From contig CAMQGK010000110.1 in assembly GCA_947000775.1 (NCBI GenBank), positions 24,029,501 to 24,093,500 of the forward strand: 64,000 nucleotides of DNA, given 5' to 3'. The stretch comes from Pterois miles. Lineage: Eukaryota > Chordata > Actinopteri > Perciformes > Scorpaenidae. Position 1 is the first letter of the stretch. Each line of letters opens with the position of its first letter. Below the pieces are notes generated by a model. The model was not told the DNA's origin, did not search any database, and was given only the letters and a program-made list of their open reading frames with translations. Positions 11,178 to 22,909 of this stretch are shown piece by piece. The position numbers and the translations under genes are program-made.

Positions 11178-12326
11178 CATGGAGAGGAGGTCATTTTGCT
11201 GTGGCTCTATCTGGTGTGGAGAGGAGGTTGTGTTGCTGTGGCTCTATCTGGCGTGGACAGGAGGTTGTATTGCTGTGGCTCTATCTGGCGTGGAGAGGAG
11301 GTTGTGTTGCTGTGGCTCTATATGGCATTGACAGGAGGTTGTGTTGCTGTGGCTCTATCTGGCGTGGAAAGGAAGTAGTGTTGCTGTGGCTCTATCTGGT
11401 GTGGAGAGGAAGTAGTGTTGCTGTGGCTCTATCTGGCATGGAGAGGAGGTTGTGTTGCTGTGGCTCTATCTGGCATGGAGAGGAGGTTGTGTTGCTGTGG
11501 CTCTATCTGGCGTGGAGAGGAGGTTGTGTTGCTGTGGCTCTATCTGGCGTGGAGAGGAAGTTGTGTTGCTGTGGCTCTATCTGGCATGGAGAGGAGGTTG
11601 TGTTGCTGTGGCTCTATCTGGCGTGGAGAGGAAGTTGTGTTGCTGTGGCTCTATCTGGCGTGGAGAGGAAGTTGTGTTGCTGTGGCTCTATCTGGCGTGG
11701 AGAGGAGGTTGTGTTGCTGTGGCTCTATCTGGCGTGGAGAGGAGGTTGTGTTGCTGTGGCTCTATCTGGCGTGGAGAGGAGGTTGTGTTGCTGTGGCTCT
11801 ATCTGGCGTGGAGAGGAGGTTGTGTTGCTGTGGCTCTATCTGGCGTGGAGAGGAGGTTGTGTTGCTGTGGCTCTATCTGGCGTGGAGAGGAGGTTGTGTT
11901 GCTGTGGCTCTATCTGGCATGGAGAGGAAGTAGTGTTGCTGTGGCTCTATCTGGCGTGGAGAGGAGGTTGTGTTGCTGTGGCTCTATCTGGCGTGGAGAG
12001 GAGGTTGTGTTGCTGTGGCTCTATCTGCCGTGGAGAGGAGGTTGTATTGCTGTGGCTCTATCTGCCGTGGAGAGGAGGTTGTGTTGCTGTGGCTCTATCT
12101 GGCGTGGAGAGGAGGTTGTGTTGCTGTGGCTCTATCTGGCGTGGAGAGGAGGTTGTGTTGCTGTGGCTCTATCTGGCGTGGAGAGGAGGTTGTGTTGCTG
12201 TGGCTCTATCTGGCGTGGAGAGGAGGTTGTGTTGCTGTGGCTCTATCTGGCGTGGAGAGGAGGTTGTGTTGCTGTGGCTCTATCTCTGGTGTGGAGAGGA
12301 AGTCGTGTTGCTCAGTTGTATCTGGT
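11178..12326 (+). repeat. 37-bp minisatellite, about 31 units
   Basis: The unit reads GTGGAGAGGAGGTTGTGTTG followed by CTGTGGCTCTATCTGGC. Variants are GCATGG for GCGTGG, AGGAAGTAG for AGGAGGTTG, and CTGCCG for CTGGCG. A two-base insertion occurs near 12287. The plus strand of the common unit has no stop in any frame, and 37 is one more than a multiple of three, so overlapping open frames of up to 388 codons appear in all three frames with the same 37-residue period. That is an artefact of the unit. The strand is strongly G-rich. Confidence 0.95.
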
Positions 12327-12690
12327 TACGCCAGGAAGCTGCTTGACATCCTCCTCGATCCACCTTCTCACATATGTTCACATTATATGTAGTAATTTTT
12401 GTCGTATGGATTCTCTATGTTGTATTTTCATTATGTTATTACTCTGCATGACGCAACATCTATTGCACGTCTGTCCATCCTGGAAGGAGGAACCCTCCTC
12501 TGTTCCTCTTCAAGAAGTTTCTTTCATTTTTTATTTTTTCCTTGCTAAAAGGGTTTTTTTCTTATTCAATGACAAAGTTGCACTATTAAGGACAGAGTGT
12601 TTCATGCACAGACTATAAAGCCCCCCGACGCAAATTTATGATTTGTGATTTTGGGCTGTACAAAAAAAGTGACTTGACTATTTCAGTATG
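12327..12690 (+). repeat. Teleost dispersed repeat ending TTTGTGATTTTGGGCTGTAC
   Basis: Blocks ATCTATTGCACGTCTGTCC, AGAAGTTTCTTTCATTTTTT, AAAGGGTTTTTTTCTTATTC, GACGCAAATTTATGATTTG and GTGACTTGACT occur in this order. The reverse complement of the same 3' half is at 47590-47768 inside robo3. I recognise the ending as a very common fish repeat, often found in 3' UTRs; its class is unclear to me. Confidence 0.65.
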
Positions 12691-15480
12691 TAGGTGTATT
12701 TTACTGTATACATTGAATTATACTTGTTAGATCTATCTTATCAAATCGTTTCCCTCCTTTTCCATTTTGTTTGTATTGCACCTTTTCTGTGTCAAATTAA
12801 TTAGAAAGTATTGAATAACAGACTTCCTTTCAGCAACAGCTATTAAATGTAAGTACTTGCTGTACGCTGAGTCACACAAATACCTGAGCAGTACGAAAAC
12901 AAGTTCTGACAGTAACATAGGAGGAGCCCTTTTTAGTAATATTTTTTTTAAAAAGTCACATCAGGCCATTCCCCGGGGTGTGTCATAAAACTGGATCATC
13001 TGTGACCCACTTTTTGTATTTTTTTTGAGATCTCAGTATCTGTTCTCATGAATATTTGGTGTTGCATGACAGATCAGGTATTTTTTTTTTAGAGATATTA
13101 GACTTCATTTCAGCGTCTTTGATGCTTATAAAGTGACTTCATGGGTTTTAACCTGGAACGTCTAGGCGTGGTTACGCTTTTCTGTCATCTTTTGAACTCG
13201 TCAGTGGTCAAAAAAGTAGTTCATTACAAGTGAGGCATTCAAAAGCTGAAGTACATTTTAGTATTACTTGTATTAGAGTGCTATGTACAGTATATGCAGT
13301 AATATTGGATTACTGTGACTGATGCAGCATTTCAATTCTGTTGGTCCAGGTGAACCTAATTTTAACTACTTGACATACTGTTGGGTACTGTGAGATAATG
13401 ATGCATCACATTTTATAAAGTCATCATATGTTTCTTATGCAAAATCTTAATCTACAAAGTAATTACAGCTGCCAGATAAACAATAGTGGAGTAATAAAAG
13501 TACAATATTTACTTGTAAAATGTAAGTAGAAGTATCAAGTAGCAGAAACAAAAAGTAAAAAATAGTAAAAAGCACCACTAAATCCAAACAGTACTTAAAT
13601 GTATTAAATGTTACTTTCCACCACTGTTGACCGCAGACATAATAGTTAACTCAACTATGGCTATATGCAAACATTAGTTATGCAGTATTGTTGTACTGTT
13701 TATACTGCTTTTTACTTCATTACATTTATTTGACACCTCTAATTACTTTTTACATAAAAATATATAAAATGTTTATATGATATGATGCAATAATATACCC
13801 AATATAATACAGTATAGTACAATACATAAATAAGTATCTAAAAGTGGCAACACATTAACAAACTACAGCTTTAAAAATGCTCCCACACAAATTTATTAGT
13901 GATACAAACAGAATAACATAATAGTCTATAATAACATAACACTGCATATTGAGCCTTTTTACTTTTGATACTTTAAGTACATTTTGGTGGAAATGCTCTT
14001 TTGTATACTAATAATACTTTTATTTAAGTAACATTTTGAATTCAGGACTTTCATTTGTAATGGAGTATTTTTAGACTAGTAGCAATACCCCTGTATAAAA
14101 ACACACCATTACAGTATAGTACAATATATACAGTATATTTACTCAAATACTGCATTCAATTACAATTTTGTACTTGAATATTTCAATTTTATGCTACTTT
14201 ATACACCTACTCCACCACATTTTGGAAAACAATTTTTACTCCAGCACATTTGTTTTGATATCTTTAGACACTAATTTATTTTACAGATTCAAATAGTTCA
14301 TACAGAATATAAATCAAACAATAAATGGTGATGAAATATTATAGATTAAGTTACCTAGCTGAACATAAATAAATAAAAAAATCAGCTTATATTACGAGCT
14401 GCAACATTAATAATGCTCTTAGGCTACATATTAATTAGGGATGCACCGATATTGATACTGGATCTATTATCGAGCCCACACTGAGTCAAACAGCTGGATG
14501 GGTATTAACAACAATGGATCTGATGTCAAGGTTTACACTTGAATTGCAATTTCTGTTCATTTTGAAGATTTTTTGCCAAGTCAGGGGGTGTACGATTTAT
14601 TACTTTAATAATAAATAAAATATTATGTTCATTTTTAAGATTTTTCTCACCAAATTGCTTGTGTATGATTTAGTATTTTAATAATACATAAAAATTCAAT
14701 TTGTATAAATAGAATAAAAATGTTTAATTATTTGTAACATTTTGTTGTATAGTTAAAAAAAAGTGAAGTCATGCCTGATATACACATAAAAGAATAATCC
14801 CAGTCTCTTCCATACAGTGAGGCATACGGCTCATTAATTAAGCACTGGTATTGAATCAGTAATCGGTATTAGTCGATACCCAAAACCCAGGGATTTGTGT
14901 CAGTGTCAGGACTTAAAAAGTTGGATCGTGCATCTCTGTAGTAAAGTACAAGTACTTCAAAATTGTACTCAAGTATACTACTTGAATAATTGTACTCAGT
15001 TGAAGTAATATTTTCAATGCAGGACTTTTACATGTAAAGGAATATTTTAAAATGCGGCATTAGCAGTGGTGGAATGTAAACTAAGTATATTTACTCAAGT
15101 ACTATACTTGAGTACAATTTTGCTCTTGAGTATTTCCATTTTAGGCTACTTTATACTTTGTCTCCAACACATTTTGCAAGCTCATTTTTACTAAACTACA
15201 AGAATTTTGACAGATTTAATTACTTGTTAATTTGCAGATTTGGATTATTAATAAAGAATAGAATAAAAATCAAATAGTAAAGATTAAATATTACAGATTA
15301 AACTACCCAGCTGTGCATAGAGTAATAATTAAAAATCCACCTTTTACCAGTTGCAACATAAATGGTGCTCTAAGGCTACATATAAATGCACCACTAATTA
15401 TATTATGATCCTTAAATAATAGTATGAATGCAGTATTTTTACATACAGCTAGTATTTCTACACTGTTTCTGCTTGTACAG
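12690..15480. repeat. AT-rich interval built of dispersed repeats
   Basis: 13480-14300 and 14935-15450 carry several copies, in both orientations, of the family 'GGTGGAATGTAA ... TATTTACTCAAGTACTATAC ... ATTTTAGGCTACTTTATAC'. 14437-14940 is a separate element with approximate inverted ends, AGGGATGCACCGATATTGAT and GGATCGTGCATCTCT, resembling hAT-type nonautonomous elements. No gene seen. Confidence 0.55.
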
Positions 15481-15544
15481 GAGTAAATGATCCGAGACTT
15501 CCTCCACCGCAGTAATCAACCAGTGTCTGCTGGAGGCCTAAATC

Positions 15545-15820
15545 TCATACAGAATATTCCACAGCCGTGATAGCAACTGCTGAGAAACAGTGCAACAGTA
15601 TTTTTTTGATTGGCCCTTTAATGGAGACAGCGGTATGATGGACGCTGATTGGCCAGCATCGCTCCTCCTGTGTTCTGGAGAGTTCCGAGGGGGTGTTTAG
15701 TGGAGAGGCGCGGCCGCTCCCACGCACACTGACAGCGGGGATCAGGGGACCCGTGTACACCGAGTCACCCAGGGTGAATCCAGCCTGCAGTATAATTAAC
15801 AACCACTTTAACGATAAACC
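15545..15820 (+). promoter_or_regulatory. hspa8: hspa8 promoter region with CCAAT boxes and heat-shock elements
   Basis: Two inverted CCAAT boxes (ATTGG at 15609-15613 and 15648-15652) lie upstream of the noncoding exon. A two-pentamer heat-shock element GAATATTC is at 15552-15559. A three-pentamer one, TTCTGGAGAGTTC at 15673-15685, has GAG in place of the central GAA. A GC-rich GAGGCGCGGCCGC and a TATAAT at 15791-15796 follow. Paired CCAAT boxes with imperfect HSEs fit a constitutive, mildly heat-responsive cognate gene. The exact start site cannot be read from sequence. Confidence 0.6.
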
Positions 15821-15851
15821 GATTAAACGACCCGCTCTGAACACAACGGAG
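15815..15851 (+). other. hspa8: hspa8 noncoding first exon (5' boundary approximate)
   Basis: The exon ends CACAACGGAG|GTGAGT with donor at 15852. Vertebrate HSPA8 has a noncoding exon 1 and starts translation just inside exon 2, where an acceptor at 17899-17900 is followed by GAACCATG. The start is estimated from the TATAAT at 15791. Intron 1 (15852-17900) holds short repeats and a GAT/GATAAT tract near 16748, but no RNA gene that I see. Confidence 0.55.
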
Positions 15852-17905
15852 GTGAGTATTAGCTAGGTGAATAATGTACTGTCGTAACTTTTACTGGAGA
15901 CGTTATACTCGCTAATTAACGTTAACTACGTAAATCACCGTTAAAGGCTGCTCAATTTACGTTAATAACCATCAGGCTAAAAAATAAAAAACTAGCTAAC
16001 ACATTTAGGTGTATCTATTTGCTGTTACTGAAATACATCTGCACGTCGTAATTCACACCAGCGTCTCTTATTAAAATGATGCTTTTAGCTAACTTTTTGT
16101 CACGTATTTGACACGAGAGTTATAGAAAGTGGCTAACAACAGGTATGAAGCGATGCTGCTAACACGGTTTGCAAAAGTTGCTAATCTGCGTTGAAGTGTT
16201 GCACGTCATCTGCGGAATAGGTTATGTAACGGCTTGTAATTGATGTGCAAGTTACAAGAAAGTGCAAGCAAAGATCCAGAAAGTTCCCAGCTTCCTGAGA
16301 TGTGAAGTGGCACGCCCTTCTGCGCCGGGGCTGCTGCTGCTGATAGCTAACGTTAAGCTAACAATGCAGCACAATCTGCTCCACTGTTAACCCTGCTGCT
16401 GCTCTGTGGCTGTCAACACATTGGCTTTCATAACTCCCCCTTACCCCAAAACCACCTTTTAACAACATTAACAATATCGGTGAAATAACAGAACATAGCA
16501 TAAACTACACCATAATATTGCATGTTTCTCAGTAGTTCCTGTTGTGCGAATAAAGAAATGAAAGTTAGATTTTGCAGGAATGACACAAGGCTTGACAACA
16601 AGGTAGATTTCCTCATATTTCTGATTTGACTGATATTATTGCTTGAAGAGCATCACCTGCTTTTCATTACCAATTAATCAAATAATAATTTAGACTAGAA
16701 AATATTCAAAACTAGCTCACCACAAGTTCCCAGAGCCTGTTTTTTAATGATGATGATGATGATGATAATAATAAGTACACTATACAAGTGTTTTTACTGT
16801 ACATGGCTGAACCAGGATTAAATCATTTCAGGACTGCAATGAGGCAAATCAAATCAGACAATTAAAATAACAAAAATAAAATCCCCAATCATGAAAATAA
16901 TAAAGATAAAAAATAGTAAAAATAAAAGCTGGACATTTTTGCAACATTTTTGCTTGAAAAATGCCAGAAGTATTTAACTGAATATGGAAACAGTGACATT
17001 AATTTTCCGACTATACGACTAATTGTTTCAGTGCCGATTAGATTTTTTTTTAAAGCCCCAACATCATGTACCCTCCCCTGCAACAGCCCCATAGTATGCT
17101 CGATTAGAGGAGCCTGCCCCCTCCCTAGTATAAGAGCCTCTGCATAGGTTAGCAGTGACCTCCCATGTGGCTTAGCATTAGGCTAACATTACACTATATT
17201 GATGGTCTGCTGCTGTAGCAACAGTAAACATAGATTTATTTTTTTTTTACATCACATCATTTTGTAGATTTATTATGGTTTTACTCAGCATCTCTAGTAA
17301 CTAGTAAACCCAGCTGTTGTTCAGTTCAAACAGTATATTTTATAATAAAATAGCAAGGAGCAACATCCCACAGCCCAAGTTGACATATGCTAATTGCCTG
17401 TTTTGTCTCAAACCCAAAGATATTCAGTTTGTGATTATATAAGACAAATAACAGCAGAAAATTGGGACACTCAAATCAGACAAGGTTTGGCATTTCCTTC
17501 TTTAAAAACAACAGTGAATTGATAATCAAAAACAGTGTGTCAATGATTTTCAGTTGATCAACTTAATGATAATATAATGATATGCAATGAAATAACAGTC
17601 CAGTGTGGTTATAGTAAACCTGCATCTTAAAACAGGCCCTCTCATCCCTGTTGTCTGTTGTTACCATAATAAAAGCAGCCGTTGCCAGGCTGTCAAAGGT
17701 GGGAGGCTTGAAAACAGGTGCTGTGGACCTTCACTGTTTGCACTTCTATTTGAGCTCCTCAGACTCTCATAATAGCCTCGTTACACCATACAACAAATGT
17801 GTACCATGGTGGCCACCCACAGTAACATCATCTGTCATATATTCCCAGATCAGTTTAGTGCCAATATATGATGAACAGCTGATCATTTTCATACTCTCAG
17901 GAACC

Positions 17906-20893
17906 ATGTCCAAGGGACCAGCAGTCGGCATTGACCTGGGCACTACCTACTCCTGCGTGGGAGTGTTTCAGCATGGCAAAGTTGAGATCATTGCCAACGA
18001 CCAGGGAAACAGGACCACACCCAGTTATGTTGCCTTCACTGACACTGAGAGGCTGATCGGGGATGCAGCCAAGAATCAAGTGGCCCTGAACCCCAACAAC
18101 ACAGTATTCGGTATGAAACAGTTTTCTACATAAGTATGATGAATCAAGGTTGATCCTTCTGCTTATTTATTGCATTTTTTAAATTGTCCTTTAGATGCAA
18201 AACGTCTCATTGGACGTCGGTTTGATGACTGTGTTGTCCAGTCAGACATGAAATACTGGCCATTCAAAGTAATTAATGATGCCTCGCGTCCCAAAGTAAA
18301 AGTGGAGTACAAGGGTGAGACCAAGACCTTCTACCCAGAGGAGATCTCCTCTATGGTGCTGATTAAAATGAAGGAGATTGCAGAGGCATACCTCGGGAAG
18401 GTACATCTGTGTGTTTGTTTGTTTACAAAAAGGGAGATATATGAGTAATACACCCCTCACAAAAAATATTTTTAAAGACAAATATTCTCTGCTTCTACTA
18501 CAGACTCCTTTGTCCCCTGCAAAACATGGGCTATTAAACCAAACCCAACACTATTTGTGTGTCTGTTTACAACAGTTATAGTGTTCATATAGACTAGGGA
18601 TCTGTGAGCTCCAATATCATTAAATATGGTCAAAAACTGTTCTTTTTAAGTTGATGATGTTATTTATGACTCATTAACTGCTGCAACTTGTAATCCTTTT
18701 CTTCTTGCAGACTGTAACAAATGCAGTTGTGACTGTGCCTGCCTACTTCAATGACTCTCAGCGCCAGGCTACCAAAGATGCAGGCACCATTTCTGGCCTT
18801 AATGTCCTTCGTATCATCAACGAGCCAACTGCTGCTGCTATTGCGTATGGCCTGGACAAAAAGGTTAAATAATCCTTAGGCTACAGCTTTGTATTGTAAT
18901 GACTTGTATGGTATTGGCCACATTAATAATTGCTTTTTGGCCTGTCTTATGAAGGACTGTTTTTGATTTTGACAGTTTTATGTGTACTTTTGGGGTCCAA
19001 CATGTGAGATTTTAATACCAAAGTAATTTGGTTTTGGAATGCAAGGTTTTGAAAAGTGCCTGCTAAAGGTGGATGTATCAAATACTCAAATACACTACAA
19101 ATTACAATAAAATATTTTTAAACTACAGGTCGGAGCAGAGAGAAACGTCCTCATCTTTGACCTGGGCGGTGGAACATTTGACGTCTCCATCTTGACTATT
19201 GAAGACGGCATCTTCGAGGTCAAGTCCACAGCAGGCGACACACACTTGGGCGGAGAAGACTTCGACAACCGCATGGTCAACCACTTCATCGCCGAGTTTA
19301 AGCGCAAGTACAAGAAAGAAATCAGCGACAACAAGAGGGCGGTGCGTCGCCTGCGCACGGCGTGCGAGAGGGCCAAGCGCACCTTGTCATCCAGCACCCA
19401 GGCCAGCATTGAAATCGATTCTCTGTACGAAGGAGTGGATTTCTACACCTCGATTACCAGGGCCCGATTCGAGGAGCTGAACGCCGACCTGTTCCGTGGA
19501 ACCCTGGAGCCTGTGGAAAAGGCTCTCCGTGACGCCAAGATGGACAAGGCTCAAATTCACGACATTGTCCTGGTTGGAGGTTCCACTCGCATTCCCAAGA
19601 TCCAGAAGCTGCTGCAGGACTTTTTCAATGGGAAGGAGCTCAACAAGAGCATTAATCCTGATGAAGCAGTGGCCTATGGTGCAGGTATAACCCTTTCATG
19701 TCCTTAAAGACAGCGATAACAAAAAAAACCACAGAGATTGACCCAGAAATTAGCTATAAATACAATACTCCAAATTCAACAACCGTTTGTTCTGCAGCTG
19801 TGCAGGCAGCCATCCTGTCAGGCGACAAATCAGAAAATGTGCAGGATCTGCTGCTGCTGGATGTGACCCCCTTGTCTCTGGGCATCGAGACTGCTGGAGG
19901 AGTCATGACCGTTCTCATCAAGAGGAACACCACTATCCCCACGAAGCAGACTCAGACTTTCACCACCTATTCAGACAATCAGCCCGGTGTGCTCATTCAG
20001 GTATGAAGAAAACTTTTTGAGAAAGTCTCACATTTAAAATGTATCTTTAGTGACCTGTTGTTCTATCCACAGGTGTTTGAGGGTGAAAGGGCCATGACCA
20101 AAGACAACAACCTTTTGGGCAAATTTGAGTTGATCGGAATCCCCCCCGCACCCCGAGGGGTTCCTCAGATCGAGGTGACCTTTGACATCGATGCCAACGG
20201 CATCATGAACGTGTCTGCGGTCGACAAGAGCACTGGGAAGGAAAACAAGATCACAATCACCAACGACAAAGGTAACCAGAAGAAACTTTAACGCTGTATG
20301 TTAATTGTGAAAATTTCACGATATTCAGCATTTAAGCATTTTAAAAAAAATGAATCCATCAGGTCGCTTGAGCAAGGAGGACATTGAACACATGGTCCAG
20401 GAGGCAGAGAAGTACAAGGCCGAGGACGATGTGCAGAGAGAGAAAGTGGCTGCCAAGAACGGTCTGGAGTCGTACGCCTTCAATATGAAGTCCACTGTGG
20501 AGGACGATAAGCTGAAGGACAAAATCAGCGACGAGGACAAACAGAAGATTGTGGACAAGTGTAACGAGGTCATCAGCTGGCTGGACAGAAACCAGGTAGG
20601 AATTGGAAAAAGTTTTGTGGTTGTAAACTTTGTCAGTATAAAAATAAAACTTTTCTTCTTCTTCTTCTTCTTCTCAGTCTGCAGAAAAAGATGAGTTGGA
20701 GCACCAGCAGAAGGAGTTGGAGAAGTTGTGTAACCCCATCATGACCAAGCTGTACCAGAATGCAGGCGGGGTGCCTGGGGGAATGCCAGGAGGGGGAATG
20801 CCAGGAGGTGGGATGCCAGGCGGCTTCCCCGGAGCCGGCGGCGCTCCTGGAGGGGGAGCATCCTCCGGCCCCACCATCGAGGAGGTCGACTAA
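17906..20893 (+). CDS. hspa8: Heat shock cognate 70 kDa protein (Hsc70), 656 aa, 8 coding exons
   Basis: Exons: 17906-18110, 18195-18400, 18711-18863, 19129-19684, 19798-20000, 20073-20271, 20363-20595, 20678-20893. The lengths 205, 206, 153, 556, 203, 199 and 233 match, as I recall them, the human HSPA8 coding exons. The product is the constitutive cytosolic ATP-dependent chaperone (folding, clathrin uncoating, chaperone-mediated autophagy). The ATPase domain shows GIDLGTTYSCVGV near the N-terminus, VTVPAYFND, and DLGGGTFDVS near residue 200. The substrate-binding domain follows, then a lid and the terminal EEVD that binds TPR co-chaperones. The last exon encodes an expanded glycine/GGMP-rich linker, giving 656 residues against 646 in human. 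The start follows a perfect acceptor and gives MSKGPAVGIDLG; the open frame upstream of 17906 is untranslated sequence read through. Confidence 0.97.
20764..20860 (+). repeat. hspa8: GGMP-coding short tandem repeat within the hspa8 last exon
   Basis: Repeats of roughly GGAATGCCAGGAGGGG encode GGVPGGMPGGGMPGGGMPGG. GGMP-type repeats are typical of cytosolic metazoan Hsc70 just before EEVD. The extra copies account for most of the length difference from mammals. Confidence 0.8.
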
Positions 20894-21201
20894 GAGGTTT
20901 ACCAAAGTTGCATGAGCTTGTTGTCTTTCCTCTTTAGAGGTTGGTGTGAGGGGTGATCACAGTCATAATATATCAGTTATCTAAATCGTTGTACTCAGAA
21001 CCATTAACCACGCCTGTTTGGGATTGTTTTGATCATTTTTGTATGCCAGGCTTAAAGCTTAACACTTCTTTCACTGGGGCTTTTCTGGTTGGCAGTCCTT
21101 TCAAGCGGCTGTGTTGCGTCCAGTTAAACTGGTTAATGTTTGTATTACCGCAATGTGTTTTTCTGTCTCCTTTGATTGAAGATTTTGCAAAATTGAGACT
21201 A

Positions 21202-21207
21202 AATAAA
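21202..21207 (+). terminator. hspa8: hspa8 polyadenylation signal
   Basis: AATAAA in ACTAAATAAAGGATTT lies 309 bases after the stop codon and is followed by a T-rich stretch, giving a 3' UTR of about 330 bases. Confidence 0.75.
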
Positions 21208-21295
21208 GGATTTTTTTGAACTTTGACTCATCACTCATCTTTCTCATCAACAGCTACTATGACATTCTTATATTGATTTGAGGTGTTACATGTTA

Positions 21296-21342
21296 CATGC
21301 TTTGCATGTATGAGGCCCCGGGTTCAATCCCCGGCATCTCCA
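21296..21342 (+). pseudogene. 3' half of a tRNA-Ala(TGC) gene
   Basis: CATGC-TTTGCAT-GTATG forms an anticodon arm with TGC at positions 34-36. It is followed by a perfect T arm (CCGGG TTCAATC CCCGG) and the 3' acceptor strand CATCTCC plus discriminator A. The matching 5' acceptor strand GGGGATG, the D arm and the A box are absent; unrelated sequence takes their place. It cannot fold as a full tRNA, so this is a truncated or retroposed copy. Confidence 0.85.
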
Positions 21343-21352
21343 CTACTTTAGG

Positions 21353-21670
21353 GGGGTGGCAGTAGCTCAGTCTGTAAGGACTTGGGTTAGGACGCGGACG
21401 TCACGGGTTCAAGACCCCCATGGACCAAGACCATGGACCAAGACCAACTGGTTGCTGGAGAGGTGCCGGTTTACCTCTTGGGCACTGCCGAGGTGCCCCT
21501 GAGCAAGGCACCAAACCCCCAACTGCTCTGGGCGCTTGTCAGGAGCAGCCCCATGACTCTGACATCTCTCCATTGACACATGTATATGTACTGTGTGTGA
21601 AAAACAGAGTGTAAAACTGAATTTCCCCACTGTGGGACTAATAAAGGAATATCTTTCTTTCTTTCTTACA
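21353..21670 (+). mobile_element. tRNA-derived SINE
   Basis: The head GGTGGCAGTAGCTCAGTCTG (A box) and GGTTCAAGACC (B box, near 21405) looks like a tRNA-type RNA polymerase III promoter. The body contains GAGGTGCCCCTGAGCAAGGC, and the 3' end reads ACTGTGGGACTAATAAAGGA followed by TTTC repeats. The tail resembles those of L2/CR1/Rex-type LINEs, suggesting mobilisation by such a partner (inference). Confidence 0.8.
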
Positions 21671-22900
21671 GTATAATATACATCTACTCTACTACACATC
21701 TTTTTAATCAACATTATTTTCTGATTGTTTCCCAGCAGTTGCGTTCTAAAACACACAAATAACACTGCACGATCTGACCAGAAGGTGCTGGATTTTGAAT
21801 GAATGCAGGCTTCCTGTCTGCTGGCTGTGGCTCAGTGCTGCTCTCGTCAAACTACAGACACACCGATCATAGCTGCTCTCACAGCACAGAGAGGAGCTGA
21901 GTATCACATGAACATTAACCTGTTCTCATCCGTGAAATTCGGCCATTTTAGCAAACAGTAACTTGTGAGTTGGAATCAGAAGCCGAAGGGCATAACAAAG
22001 CAGTAGTAGTTGACCACCTGAACGTTATTAGCTGGGGGTTACACACCCACATGGTGCCCAAAGGCTGTTTGCAGACTCCCAGAAGTGTCCTGAGTAAAGC
22101 AAAGTAAGAAAATCCAGGCAGAGGGCCCTCAGCAAAAACAGACAACCACACACACTTCTATTGGGGCATATAAGATGATTGAGAGGGATTATTTTGCTAC
22201 CATTCTCTATATTGATATTTAGATAATTCTTGCATATTATACCTTTAAGTTGATGTCGAGTTCAGGTATGAATAGTTTTAAATTTGTGCTATTGAGAGTA
22301 AACCACCAAGAAATTAATATTTACATCAATCTTTGATGATTTATATCATTGTAACTACATTCATCGTGTGGTGAATACCGTTTCCAATAAAAGTCTTGAT
22401 GTAAAAGCTAGGCCTGCAACTAACGATTTTCAATTTGTGTATTATTTTCTTGATTAATTGATTAGTTGTTTGATGTATGATATTTCACCAAAGTGTGAAA
22501 AATGTCAGTGTTTCCTAAAACCCAAGATGATGTCCTCAAATGTTTTGTCCACAACTCAAATATATTAAGTTTACTGCCACAGAAGAGTAAAGAAACCTGA
22601 AAATATTCACATTTAACAAGATGAAATCAAAGAACTCAGACTTTCTTATGATAAATCGATCATTAATTTACAATAAATTCATTTGCTGATCCCGAGTACA
22701 ACTAGTTGTATCAGCTCAATGCTGTTATAACATTGTGCACTTCATTAAAATGTATTAATGTAGAGGGACAATATAGACAGTCATTTTTCTCATTTATTTT
22801 GCTTATCCATGAATATTCAGGTTAACAGGAAGTAGCTGGAAAGTTCATTGGTTCCTCTCGGCCAGTATTACGGACCAGTGCTGATGTGTGTGTTTAAGTC
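21671..22900. other. Interval between the SINE and lim2
   Basis: No gene recognised. It is AT-rich; 22410-22690 resembles a common fish repeat (CAACTAACGATTTTCAATTTG ... GATTAATTGATTAGTTG). The lim2 3' UTR must occupy the part nearest 22910, but I do not find an unambiguous polyadenylation signal by eye; the minus-strand candidate nearest is TTTATT-complement at about 22795. Confidence 0.35.
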
Positions 22901-22909
22901 TTCGGCAGG

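Noticed and set aside
11178..12326. CRISPR array
   Set aside because: Units are contiguous with no unique spacers and the window is vertebrate.
11201..12618. Overlapping plus-strand open frames of 140-388 codons
   Set aside because: They lie entirely in, or run out of, the 37-bp tandem array and exist in all three frames with the same period; this is expected from a stop-free unit of that length.
17651..17905. In-frame upstream extension of hspa8
   Set aside because: A consensus acceptor ends at 17900 just before GAACCATG, and vertebrate Hsc70 starts MSKGPAVGIDLG; the upstream frame is intron.
18621..18705. Box C/D snoRNA in hspa8 intron 3 (TTGATGATG present)
   Set aside because: A C-box-like word occurs but I find no D box with a terminal stem and no U14 core.
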